DNA of 14,513 nucleotides. It comes from an uncultured Gemmatimonadota bacterium. Its GTDB lineage: Bacteria; Gemmatimonadota; Gemmatimonadetes; Gemmatimonadales; Gemmatimonadaceae. The position numbers and the translations under genes were made by a program. Positions 8,217 through 14,484 of this stretch are shown here, piece after piece; position 1 is the first letter of the stretch, and the number at the start of each line of letters is the position of its first letter. The stretch is from assembly GCA_946479895.1 (NCBI GenBank), contig CAMLHT010000085.1:1-14513 (forward strand), read 5' to 3'. A model generated the notes under the pieces. That model did no database searches. It saw only the letters and a program-made list of their open reading frames with translations, and was not told the origin of the DNA.

Positions 8217-9178
8217 CAGACGAGCCGGAGGACTGGTGGGGCCTCGAGCTGCGGCAATAGCCGCGCGCCATCCTCGTCCACACGCGTGACGCGTCCGTCG
8301 GCCTTCACGTTGCGCCGCCCGTACGCGGCGATCATCGCGGCGGCGACATCCTCGCCGGTCTTCTCGTCATGGACGATCGCGAAGACCGAGGGACCAGCTC
8401 CGGAGATCGAGCATCCGAGAGCGCCGGCCGCCATCGCGGCCCGCTTGGCGTCGACGAAGCCGGGCAGCAGCGCCGTCCTCGTCGGCTCGGCCAGCCGGTC
8501 ATCCATGGCTCGCCCGAGCAGCTCCAGGTCGCCCGTGGCGAGGGCGTGGACGATCGCGCCGACCTGTGCCATCTGGTGAGTCGTCGTGGACCTGTCGATC
8601 CACTCCGGCAGCGCGCGCCGCGCGTCCTGTGTGTTCACGCGGTAGGCGGGATGCACGAGGACGAGTCGCAGGGACGCGGGCACCGGGAGCTTCACGAAGT
8701 CCATCTCCTCGAGCGACCGGATGAGGACGATGCCGCCGACGAGGGCGGGGATGACGTTGTCGGCGTGGTGCCCGGACAGCCTCGACTCCGCCGCGAGGGC
8801 AGCGCCGATCAGCTCCTTCGTCGTGAGCGGCTTGCCGAGGAGCGCGTCGACCGCCACCGCCGCGGCGACGGCTGAAGCGGCGCTGCCGCCCTGGCCCCCG
8901 GAGAGCGGGAGACCCTTCTCGAGCCGGAGGCTGATGCCCGTCCGCTCCCGGCCGCAGATCCGCAGGACTTCCATCGCCGCGATGCCCGCGGCATGGCGCA
9001 GCGGATCCTTCGGCAGGTCGGGATGGCCGGGCCGGTCGATGCGAACGCCCTCGGTGTCGGGATCCCGCACGGCCCATACACGATCCGCGAGGCCCTCGAC
9101 CGCGACGCCGAGTATGTCGAGGCCGGGGCCGAAGTTGCCGATCCCGCCGGGAGCTTCGGCGCAGAAGGAGTCCGTCAT
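8216..9178 (-). CDS. thrB: Homoserine kinase (GHMP kinase family)
   Basis: 320 residues. It phosphorylates homoserine to O-phosphohomoserine using ATP and supplies the next gene's substrate. GHMP motif 1 is APGGIGNFGPGLDILG near the N-terminus, the glycine-rich ATP loop is PLSGGQGGSAAS (residues 91-102), GHHADNV (136-142) matches the usual G-H-x-D-N-V site, and motif 3 is SISGAGPSVFAI (257-268). The ATP loop is unusual: the common form is GLGSSAA, whereas here Leu is Gln and the first Ser is Gly. No strong ribosome binding site precedes the ATG. The length fits the family. No homoserine dehydrogenase or aspartokinase gene lies in the window. First gene of a two-gene operon with thrC. Confidence 0.93.
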   Translation of the reverse strand: MTDSFCAEAPGGIGNFGPGLDILGVAVEGLADRVWAVRDPDTEGVRIDRPGHPDLPKDPLRHAAGIAAMEVLRICGRERTGISLRLEKGLPLSGGQGGSAASAVAAAVAVDALLGKPLTTKELIGAALAAESRLSGHHADNVIPALVGGIVLIRSLEEMDFVKLPVPASLRLVLVHPAYRVNTQDARRALPEWIDRSTTTHQMAQVGAIVHALATGDLELLGRAMDDRLAEPTRTALLPGFVDAKRAAMAAGALGCSISGAGPSVFAIVHDEKTGEDVAAAMIAAYGRRNVKADGRVTRVDEDGARLLPQLEAPPVLRLV

Positions 9179-9231
9179 GGAAGCAAATGTACTGGGCAGG
9201 GTCTCGTCCGCATGGCGGCGGCGGGGGCGGT

Positions 9232-9341
9232 CGGCTCGGCTGTAGCTGGCGGCTGTCGGTCCGGCTGCCAGCCGTCAGCTATGGCTATCGCTCGCTATTC
9301 GTCCACGGCTCGGCCGACAGCCGCCAGCCGCAGCCGAGCCG
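9232..9341. repeat. Nested palindrome in the thrB/permease gap
   Basis: Arms 9232-9259 and 9314-9341 are inverted repeats (for the 25-base core 9235-9259 against 9314-9338, 23 matches) built on CTGGCGGCTGTCGG. A second, smaller palindrome is nested in the left half: 9244-9255 against 9269-9280 (11 of 12). The block occupies most of the 202-base gap between two divergent genes, so it lies where both promoters should be. No TIR, ORF or target duplication was recognised. It resembles a short intergenic (REP-like) repeat. Confidence 0.75.
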
Positions 9342-9380
9342 TTGGTTGAAGCCGACGGCCGAGAGCTAGCTTTGCCGTCG

Positions 9381-10694
9381 ATGAAAAGGCTTGGAACTCT
9401 CGGTCTCGTCTTCATCCTGTATTTCTCCACCAGCGGCGGGCCGCACACGGTGGAGGCGCTCGTGCACGAGATCGGTCCCGGCATGGCGGCGCTGATGCTG
9501 CTCCTCGTGCCGCTGCTGTGGTCCATGCCGGAGGTCCTGATCGTCGGCGAGCTGTCGTCGATGCTGCCCGTCGAGGGCGGATACTACCGCTGGGTCGACC
9601 GCGCCTTCGGCAGGTTCTGGGCGTTCCAGAACGGCTGGCTGACGTGGATGTATTCGCTCGTGGACATGGCGATCTACCCGATCCTGTTCAACCAGTACCT
9701 CGCCTGGTTCGTCCCCGAGCTCGGCCCCGTCGCCCGATGGCTCGTGGCGCTCGGGGTGATCTGGGTGCCGACGCTGATCAACCTCCGCGGCGCCGTGCCC
9801 GTCGGCCGGATCTCGATCGTCGCCGGGCTGTTCATCATCGTCGGGTTCGCGCTCGCGTCGTTCGCGGCGATTCCGCGCATCGATCACAATCCCCTGATCC
9901 CGTTCGCGGGCGACGCCGGCCGCGGCGTGAGCGGAATGGCGGTGGGATTGTCGATCGCGCTGTGGAACTTCATCGGCTGGGACAACGCGTCGACGGTGGA
10001 AGGGGAGGTGAAGGACGCCGGCCGCACCTATCCAAAGGCGCTCGCGATCACCCTGCCGCTGGTGATGGTCGGCTACTTCCTGCCGCTGCTCACCACCCTC
10101 GGCGCGACGGACTGGACGACGTGGCGCGACGGGGGCTGGCCCGACATCGTCCGCGCCGCCGTCGGCGGAGGATCACTTGGTGCGTTCCTCGCGAGCTGGG
10201 TCGCGCTCGGCGGAATGGTGAGCGCGCTCGCCCTGTTCAACGCGCTGCTGCTCTCGTATTCGCGAATCCCGTTCGTGATGGCGCAGGACGGATTGCTGCC
10301 CCCGCTCCTGGGGAAGACGGACCGGCACGGCACTCCCGTCTACGCGGTGCTGTTCGCGGCCGTCCTCTATTCGTTCTTCGCCCTGCTCCCGCTCGGCCAG
10401 CTCGTGGTTGCCGACGTGGTGCTGTACGCGCTCGCGCTCGGCCTGGAATTCGGGGCGCTGATCGCGTTGCGGAAGAAGGAGCCGGATCTGCGGGGGTCGT
10501 TCCGGATTCCGGTGGGGAGGAGCGGAGTGATCGCTCTCGCGATGCTGCCGCTGGGGACTCTCGTTCTGGTGGTGGGGTTGTCGTTCAAGGATGGGGAGTA
10601 CGGCTTGCCGGCCGTGATCGGGGCAGGGGTCGCGATCGCGCTCGGGCCGATCGCCTATTCAGTCGCGCGGCGGGCTGGGTTTGCGCGCGCTTGA
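9381..10694 (+). CDS. APC-superfamily amino-acid/polyamine permease
   Basis: 437 residues from the ATG at 9381, where the protein starts MKRLGTLGL directly before the first membrane segment. An upstream in-frame alternative start would add 13 polar residues. It is an inner-membrane protein with about 11-12 hydrophobic segments. The first contains the unwound Gly-rich substrate segment of APC transporters (STSGGPHTVEAL), followed by PLLWSMPEVLIVGELSSMLPVEGGYYRWVDRAFG-type sequence, here read as motifs PEVLIVGELSS and EGGYYRWV. This region resembles the LAT/PUT branch that includes plant polyamine uptake transporters, so amino-acid or polyamine uptake is likely; the exact substrate is not readable. 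It is divergent from thrB and converges on the amidohydrolase gene. Its last codons lie within the outer symmetry of palindrome B. Confidence 0.88.
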   Translation: MKRLGTLGLVFILYFSTSGGPHTVEALVHEIGPGMAALMLLLVPLLWSMPEVLIVGELSSMLPVEGGYYRWVDRAFGRFWAFQNGWLTWMYSLVDMAIYPILFNQYLAWFVPELGPVARWLVALGVIWVPTLINLRGAVPVGRISIVAGLFIIVGFALASFAAIPRIDHNPLIPFAGDAGRGVSGMAVGLSIALWNFIGWDNASTVEGEVKDAGRTYPKALAITLPLVMVGYFLPLLTTLGATDWTTWRDGGWPDIVRAAVGGGSLGAFLASWVALGGMVSALALFNALLLSYSRIPFVMAQDGLLPPLLGKTDRHGTPVYAVLFAAVLYSFFALLPLGQLVVADVVLYALALGLEFGALIALRKKEPDLRGSFRIPVGRSGVIALAMLPLGTLVLVVGLSFKDGEYGLPAVIGAGVAIALGPIAYSVARRAGFARA

Positions 10695-10697
10695 GGA

Positions 10698-10830
10698 GGG
10701 GTTGGTGCGCGGATCACGCAGATGAACGCGGAAGAAACGATCAGGATCGCGGGGACTCCGATGAACCTCGAGTCCCCGCGCTCCTGGTTGCCTCTTCCGC
10801 GTTCATCTGCGTGATCCGCGCACCAACCCC
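10698..10830. repeat. Gene-less palindromic element B
   Basis: Arms 10698-10758 and 10770-10830 match at 56 of 61 positions around an 11-base centre. They carry the same family core as element A (GCGGATCACGCAGATGAACG). Weaker symmetry with small gaps continues outward to about 10680 and 10853, so the left side takes in the last codons and stop of the permease gene. The inner stem (caggatcg... to ...ctcctg) is like that of A but has one mismatch and is not followed by a T run. It lies between convergent genes and may terminate both transcripts. No ORF inside. Confidence 0.9.
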
Positions 10831-10868
10831 ACTTTCAATCGCGCACGCAAGCCGATTGCAACTCGCAA

Positions 10869-12128
10869 TCACTGCCTGTAGACGACTCCATTCTTCATGA
10901 CGAACCGGACGGCGCGTATGGCGCTGATATCCTTCGTCGGATCACCTGACACGGCGACGATATCGGCCAGCATCCCGGCGCGCACTCCTCCGATCCGATC
11001 CTCCATCTGGAGCAATCGCGCGTTCACCGAGGTGACCGACATCAGTGCCTGCAACGGCGTCAATCCGGCCCCTACCAGGCGTTCGGCCTCTATCGCATTC
11101 TCGCCGTGCGTGAAGACGCCGGCATCGCCACCAGCGCAGATCGGAACTCCCGCATCGAACGCCTGCTTCACGAGAGCGCCGCGCTTCTGGAGATTGCTGC
11201 CGACGGCGAGGGTGGGGCAGAAGAACGTGCCGTGCTCTTTCATCAGCGAGAAGATCTCCGGCGTGACGTCGTAGCCGTGATCGATGCTGCGGACGCCGGC
11301 GATCACCGCCCGGCGAATTCCCTCGGTCGTGCTCGCGTGGGCGACGACGGGCCTGCCGGAGCTGTTCGCGATCTCGACCATCAGCTTCAGCTCAGCCAGC
11401 GTAAATGTCGGCATAGCTTCGCCGTTCGGACCCCAGCGATAATCGGCGTACACCTTGATCCAGTCGGCGCCGTGCTTGATCTGGCTCCGCACGACGCGCG
11501 CGATCGCGTCCGGTCCATCGGCCTCCTCCGCGCCCTGCGGGATGACGTCGATGTAGTCCGTGGAGAACGCCTTCGGGGCATAGCTGCCCGTGGCGATGAT
11601 CGCCTTCGTCGTGACGATCATGCGTGGCCCGGGAATGATCCCCTGGGCGATCGCCATCTTGAGGCCGACGTCGGCGTAGCCAGCCCCTTCGGTGCCCAGG
11701 TCGCGGACGGTGGTGAACCCGGCCATGAGCGTATTGCGCGCATGGTTCGTCGCGCGCGCGACGCGCAGCGCCTCGGGCTCGCGGAGCACCTGGTCGTCCC
11801 ACGCGGCTTCGTTGTACGGATGCAGCAGCAGGTGCGAATGCGCCTCGATCATCCCGGGGATCAGCGTCGTGCCGGGAAGATCGATCACCTTCGCGTCCGC
11901 GGGCGCGTTGATTTGCGCGCGCGGCCCGACGGCCTCGATGCGATCGCCGCGGATGAGGACGGCCCAGCCTTCGTGGGGCGCGGATGCGGTGCCGTCCCAT
12001 ACGCGGGATGGGGTGAGGAGGGTGACGGGTGCCGGAACCTGCGGAGGATTGCCGCGCCCCTGCCCGGATGCCGCTGAGGCAGTGAGCGCGAGGATCAGCG
12101 CGATCGGCAATATCGGCGTTGTTTTCAT
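10869..12128 (-). CDS. Exported metal-dependent amidohydrolase (prolidase/imidazolonepropionase-like)
   Basis: 419 residues from the ATG at 12128, which begins a signal peptide ([20 protein letters not shown], cleavage near Gly22-Gln23). A longer reading frame from 12203 only adds translation of the neighbouring repeat arm. Amidohydrolase-superfamily metal ligands are in order: HSH (His97, His99) after PGMIEA, a probable carboxylated Lys225 in WIKVYAD, His264 in VVAHAS, His284 in SIDHGYD, and Asp335 in GGDAG. The N- and C-terminal beta-sandwich parts flank the barrel, and [13 protein letters not shown] near the end is typical. Related proteins are annotated as Xaa-Pro dipeptidase-like or imidazolonepropionase-like hydrolases; the natural substrate is unknown and likely a peptide or cyclic amide in the periplasm. 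The 3' end abuts palindrome B, and the start codon lies 33 bases from the left arm of the GxxExxY element. Confidence 0.9.
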   Translation of the reverse strand: MKTTPILPIALILALTASAASGQGRGNPPQVPAPVTLLTPSRVWDGTASAPHEGWAVLIRGDRIEAVGPRAQINAPADAKVIDLPGTTLIPGMIEAHSHLLLHPYNEAAWDDQVLREPEALRVARATNHARNTLMAGFTTVRDLGTEGAGYADVGLKMAIAQGIIPGPRMIVTTKAIIATGSYAPKAFSTDYIDVIPQGAEEADGPDAIARVVRSQIKHGADWIKVYADYRWGPNGEAMPTFTLAELKLMVEIANSSGRPVVAHASTTEGIRRAVIAGVRSIDHGYDVTPEIFSLMKEHGTFFCPTLAVGSNLQKRGALVKQAFDAGVPICAGGDAGVFTHGENAIEAERLVGAGLTPLQALMSVTSVNARLLQMEDRIGGVRAGMLADIVAVSGDPTKDISAIRAVRFVMKNGVVYRQ

Positions 12129-12160
12129 CCTGGTTGGGCGGAAATGGTTATGGCCGGAGA

Positions 12161-12678
12161 GAGGTTCGTACGCAGATTCCGCTGATGAACGCGGAAGAGG
12201 CACCCGGCCCGGATGGGACCAACCGCACCGATCGGCTGCTCCATGGGGCCCTCACTGAGACGATCATAGGTGCGTTCTACGAAGTGTACAACCACCTCGG
12301 GACGGGGCTGCTCGAGAAGGCCTACTGTGGGGCGCTGGCGCACGAGCTGAGTCTTCGCGGTCTGTCCTCGCGCCGGGAAGTGCCCACAGACATCTGGTAC
12401 AAGGGAAAGGCCGTGGCCCGGTACCGGACCGATTTCGTCGTGGAGGAGCAAGTGGTTCTCGAGATCAAGTCCACCAGGCACCTCAACGTCGACGATCACC
12501 GCCAGCTCCTGAACTACCTGAGGGCGACGCATTGGGAAGTGGGCCTTCTGTTCCACTTCGGTCCAAAGCCCCTTTTCTACCGATCGGTGTCGACCAACGA
12601 CGATCCTCTGAAATACGGTAGCAAAGGATCACGGGTGCTTCTTCCGCGTTCATCCGCGGAATCCGCGAACGAAACCTC
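12161..12678 (+). mobile_element. Palindrome-flanked GxxExxY element C (putative)
   Basis: Left arm 12161-12206 and right arm 12632-12678 are inverted copies (one or two short gaps, the rest mostly matching) of the same arm family as elements A and B, with the shared core GATGAACGCGGAAGA. Instead of a short inner stem, the arms enclose about 425 bases encoding most of a GxxExxY protein. Outward, a partial match TGGCC...AGAGGT occurs on both sides. No transposase or clear target duplication is visible. Calling it mobile is inference from the repeated arms with and without cargo. Confidence 0.6.
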
Positions 12679-12694
12679 TGGCCAGCTCGAATGA
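12185..12694 (+). CDS. GxxExxY protein (PD-(D/E)XK nuclease-like)
   Basis: 169 residues. The family is named for the motif seen here as G41-LL-E44-KA-Y47. Asp83 (in RTDFVV) and E93-I-K95 (VLEIKS) plus Gln107 (HRQLLNYL) make a PD-(D/E)XK-type metal and catalytic site, so a nuclease fold is probable; the biological role of the family is not known to me. The ATG at 12185 is chosen because the family usually begins close to this distance before the motif and because GATGAACGCGGAAGA is the conserved arm core, giving MNAEE as the first residues. A TTG at 12119 would add 22 residues from outside the element. No good Shine-Dalgarno site precedes it. The C-terminal tail ([12 protein letters not shown]) is translation of the right arm rather than family sequence. 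It is opposite in strand to both neighbours. Confidence 0.85.
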   Translation: MNAEEAPGPDGTNRTDRLLHGALTETIIGAFYEVYNHLGTGLLEKAYCGALAHELSLRGLSSRREVPTDIWYKGKAVARYRTDFVVEEQVVLEIKSTRHLNVDDHRQLLNYLRATHWEVGLLFHFGPKPLFYRSVSTNDDPLKYGSKGSRVLLPRSSAESANETSGQLE

Positions 12695-12710
12695 CCGCGA
12701 CCCACCCGAC

Positions 12711-13238
12711 TCAGAAATCGAATCGGATCTTGTAGTAGCCGACCGTCGGCGTCCCATCCGCCCGCGTCGCCGGTCGGAACTTCAAGGAACGCCATGAATC
12801 GATCAGCTCGCGCGCATATCGCCGGTCCTTCATCGGTGTCACGCTGATACGCGTGATCCGGCCGTCGGGGCCGACAGTGAAGACTGCTTCCACTGTGGTT
12901 CGCCGGACGGAGGCGGGGATTGGCACCGGGGGCACCGGAAACCACATCGAGTTCGGGTTCGGCGGGCCCGGCGGGGTCAGATAGTCCCTCGGCAGGCCAT
13001 CGAATCCCGTGACATCCGCGCCGGTGGTGTCGACCACGACTCCGGCGCGCTTCGGATCGGTCAGGTGTTCAGGGGCCTTCGCGCACGCGGTAATCAAGGT
13101 CACCAGCGCAATCGCGAGCAACTTCAGTCGGGTGCTCCGAGAACACTCGGGACCGAAGGAGAATGTGTTCGCGGATGCCGCCGATGACGCGGAAAAGGCA
13201 CCCTTTCGTATAGGGCTCGAACGGCCGGCCTCTTTCAT
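12711..13238 (-). CDS. TonB C-terminal-domain lipoprotein
   Basis: 175 residues if it starts at the ATG at 13238, which has GGAGAG five bases before it. A lipoprotein signal (LKLLAIALVTLITAC, lipid-attached Cys52) begins about 38 residues in, which is too late for a normal signal peptide. A CTG at 13127, with GGAG seven bases upstream, would give a 138-residue protein with an ideal leader and may be the real start. The C-terminal 60 residues (VEAVFTVGPDGRITRISV ... SWRSLKFRPATRADGTPTVGYY) match the TonB C-terminal fold, which elsewhere contacts TonB-dependent receptors. No transmembrane anchor or Pro-rich spacer of classic TonB is present, so this is a stand-alone lipid-anchored domain, not the canonical energy transducer. 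Residues 12-24 of the long form are encoded by a lone repeat arm, and an insertion sequence sits 18 bases upstream of the ATG. Confidence 0.78.
   Translation of the reverse strand: MKEAGRSSPIRKGAFSASSAASANTFSFGPECSRSTRLKLLAIALVTLITACAKAPEHLTDPKRAGVVVDTTGADVTGFDGLPRDYLTPPGPPNPNSMWFPVPPVPIPASVRRTTVEAVFTVGPDGRITRISVTPMKDRRYARELIDSWRSLKFRPATRADGTPTVGYYKIRFDF
13167..13203 (+). repeat. Lone arm D of the palindrome family
   Basis: GTTCGCGGATGCCGCCGATG followed by ACGCGGAAAAGGCACCC matches the left-facing arm of element C with a few substitutions and one missing A in the GATGAACGC core. No matching right arm is found before the insertion sequence at 13257. It lies in the leader, or the N-terminal codons, of the lipoprotein gene. 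Confidence 0.75.
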
Positions 13239-13276
13239 GGCAGCTCTCCGTCCGCGTGAAGTTCCCCCGGTTTTGT

Positions 13277-13327
13277 GGACACCTCTAATGCCTCGAGAGA
13301 GATTCGAGGCAGGAGGTGTCCATGAAA
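13277..13327 (+). promoter_or_regulatory. Hairpin sequestering the orfA ribosome binding site
   Basis: GGACACCTC (13277-13285) pairs with GAGGTGTCC (13313-13321), and TGCCTCGA (13289-13296) pairs with TCGAGGCA (13304-13311), leaving a 7-base loop and small bulges. The AGGAGG Shine-Dalgarno site (13311-13316) is wholly inside the stem, and weaker pairing of TTTTGT (13271-13276) with 13322-13327 would cover the ATG. The outer strand belongs to the terminal repeat, so the full hairpin forms only in transcripts entering from outside the element. Confidence 0.7.
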
Positions 13328-13618
13328 AAGAGACGAGGCCCCTCGGCCTATACGGACGAGTTCCGTCAGGAGGCCGTTCGCTTGGTGGAGGCCGGGTTGA
13401 GGCCGCTGAGCGAGATCGCCCGGGAGTTGGGAATGCATCCCGACACGCTCCGGAGTTGGTGTCAGCTGAAGGCCCGGCAGCGGGAAGGTGCGCCCGCTTC
13501 GACGAAGATCCTCCTGGAAGAAGAGAATCGCCGGCTCCGCCAGGAGAATGCCCGGCTTCGTGAGGAGCGGGAAATCCTAAAAAAAGCCACGGCCTTCTTC
13601 GCCAGGGATGCACAATGA
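13322..13618 (+). CDS. IS3-family OrfA, helix-turn-helix transposase subunit
   Basis: 98 residues from the ATG at 13322, with AGGAGG ending five bases before it. An HTH_8/IS3-type domain (YTDEFRQEAVRLVEAG...PLSEIARELGMHPDTLRSW) spans about residues 10-47 and should bind the terminal repeats. A leucine-zipper-like coiled coil (ILLEEENRRLRQENARLREE) follows at about 63-84. The slippery heptamer A AAA AAA lies at 13579-13585 in the correct frame; slippage by -1 reads on into orfB without a stop to give the OrfAB transposase. The stop overlaps the orfB start (ATGA). Confidence 0.93.
   Translation: MKKRRGPSAYTDEFRQEAVRLVEAGLRPLSEIARELGMHPDTLRSWCQLKARQREGAPASTKILLEEENRRLRQENARLREEREILKKATAFFARDAQ
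13579..13585 (+). promoter_or_regulatory. Programmed -1 frameshift site (A AAA AAA)
   Basis: Seven A residues are read by orfA as A AAA AAA, the ideal X XXY YYZ form, followed by G. Reading frame -1 from here is open through the orfB start at 13615 and onward, so a fused OrfAB of about 388 residues can be made. Confidence 0.85.
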
Positions 13619-14484
13619 GGTTCGTGTTCATCCAAGCGCACGCCCGCATCTATCACGTCAGGACGATGTGCCGGGTGCTGGAGGTGTCGAGGGCCGGCTA
13701 CTACGCGTGGCGCGGTCGCCCGCTCAGTGCGCGGGTTCGGGACAATCAGCGGCTGCACGAACGGATCCTCCAGGTCCATCGCGCCGTGCGCGAGCGGTAT
13801 GGCAGCCCGCGGGTGTATCAGGAATTGCGAGCCCTCGGTATTCCGTGCGGGAAACACCGCGTCGCCCGGCTGATGCGGTCGGCAGGACTCCGCGCGAGAA
13901 CAGCGCGGCGCTATCGCGTGACGACCCAGTCGGATCATCAATTCACGCCCGCGCTGAATCATCTCGCGCGCGACTTCGCGGTCCGGCCACCGGCCGCGGC
14001 ACCCACCTGGATGGCGGACATCACGTATATCCCGACCAGCGAAGGCTGGCTCTATCTCGCGGTGGTGCTCGATCGCGCCACCCGTCAGGTGGTTGGCTGG
14101 TCGGTCCAGCCCCGACTCGATCAGTCGCTGGCCAGCAATGCCCTTACGATGGCCCTCCACCATCATCGACCTCAGGCCGGACTGCATCACTCCGATCGCG
14201 GCTCGCAGTACGCCAGCCACACCTACCGGCAACAGCTGCGAAGTGCCGGATTCACCCAAAGCATGAGCCGCGTGGGGGATTGCTGGGACAATGCGGTTGT
14301 CGAGAGTTTCTTCGCGACCCTGACCAAAGAGCTCCTTGGCGACGGGCTCTTCGCAACTCGCGAGGAGGCCCGTCGGGAGATCTTTGAATTCATCGAACTC
14401 TGGTACAACCGCCAGCGCCGCCACTCATCACTCGGCTACCGGACCCCGGTGGAATTCGCCACCGAGATCCAGCGAGCCGGTTAA
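13615..14484 (+). CDS. IS3-family OrfB, DDE transposase catalytic subunit
   Basis: 289 residues if started at the ATG at 13615. An HTH_21 region (RLHERILQVHRAVRERYGSPRVYQEL) spans about residues 47-71. The retroviral-integrase-type core has all three acids: Asp135 in TWMADITY, Asp194 in HHSDRGSQYAS and Glu230 in CWDNAVVESFF. There are 35 residues between the last two, which is the DD(35)E spacing of IS3. The C-terminal WYNRQRRHSSLGYRTPVEF motif is complete. It is mainly expected as the C-terminal part of the OrfAB frameshift product. No internal stop or frameshift was seen. Confidence 0.95.
   Translation: MRFVFIQAHARIYHVRTMCRVLEVSRAGYYAWRGRPLSARVRDNQRLHERILQVHRAVRERYGSPRVYQELRALGIPCGKHRVARLMRSAGLRARTARRYRVTTQSDHQFTPALNHLARDFAVRPPAAAPTWMADITYIPTSEGWLYLAVVLDRATRQVVGWSVQPRLDQSLASNALTMALHHHRPQAGLHHSDRGSQYASHTYRQQLRSAGFTQSMSRVGDCWDNAVVESFFATLTKELLGDGLFATREEARREIFEFIELWYNRQRRHSSLGYRTPVEFATEIQRAG

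Noticed and set aside
8369..8875. Plus-strand frame opposite thrB
   Set aside because: It is His/Arg/Asp-rich shadow sequence of a clearly recognisable kinase gene.
12577..12945. Minus-strand frame overlapping the GxxExxY C-terminus and the lipoprotein gene
   Set aside because: It crosses two better supported genes, contains translated repeat arm, and has no recognisable domain.
12711..13649. 312-residue version of the lipoprotein reading back into the IS element
   Set aside because: The extra N-terminal part is antisense to orfA and the IS end. It is a chance open frame created by the insertion.
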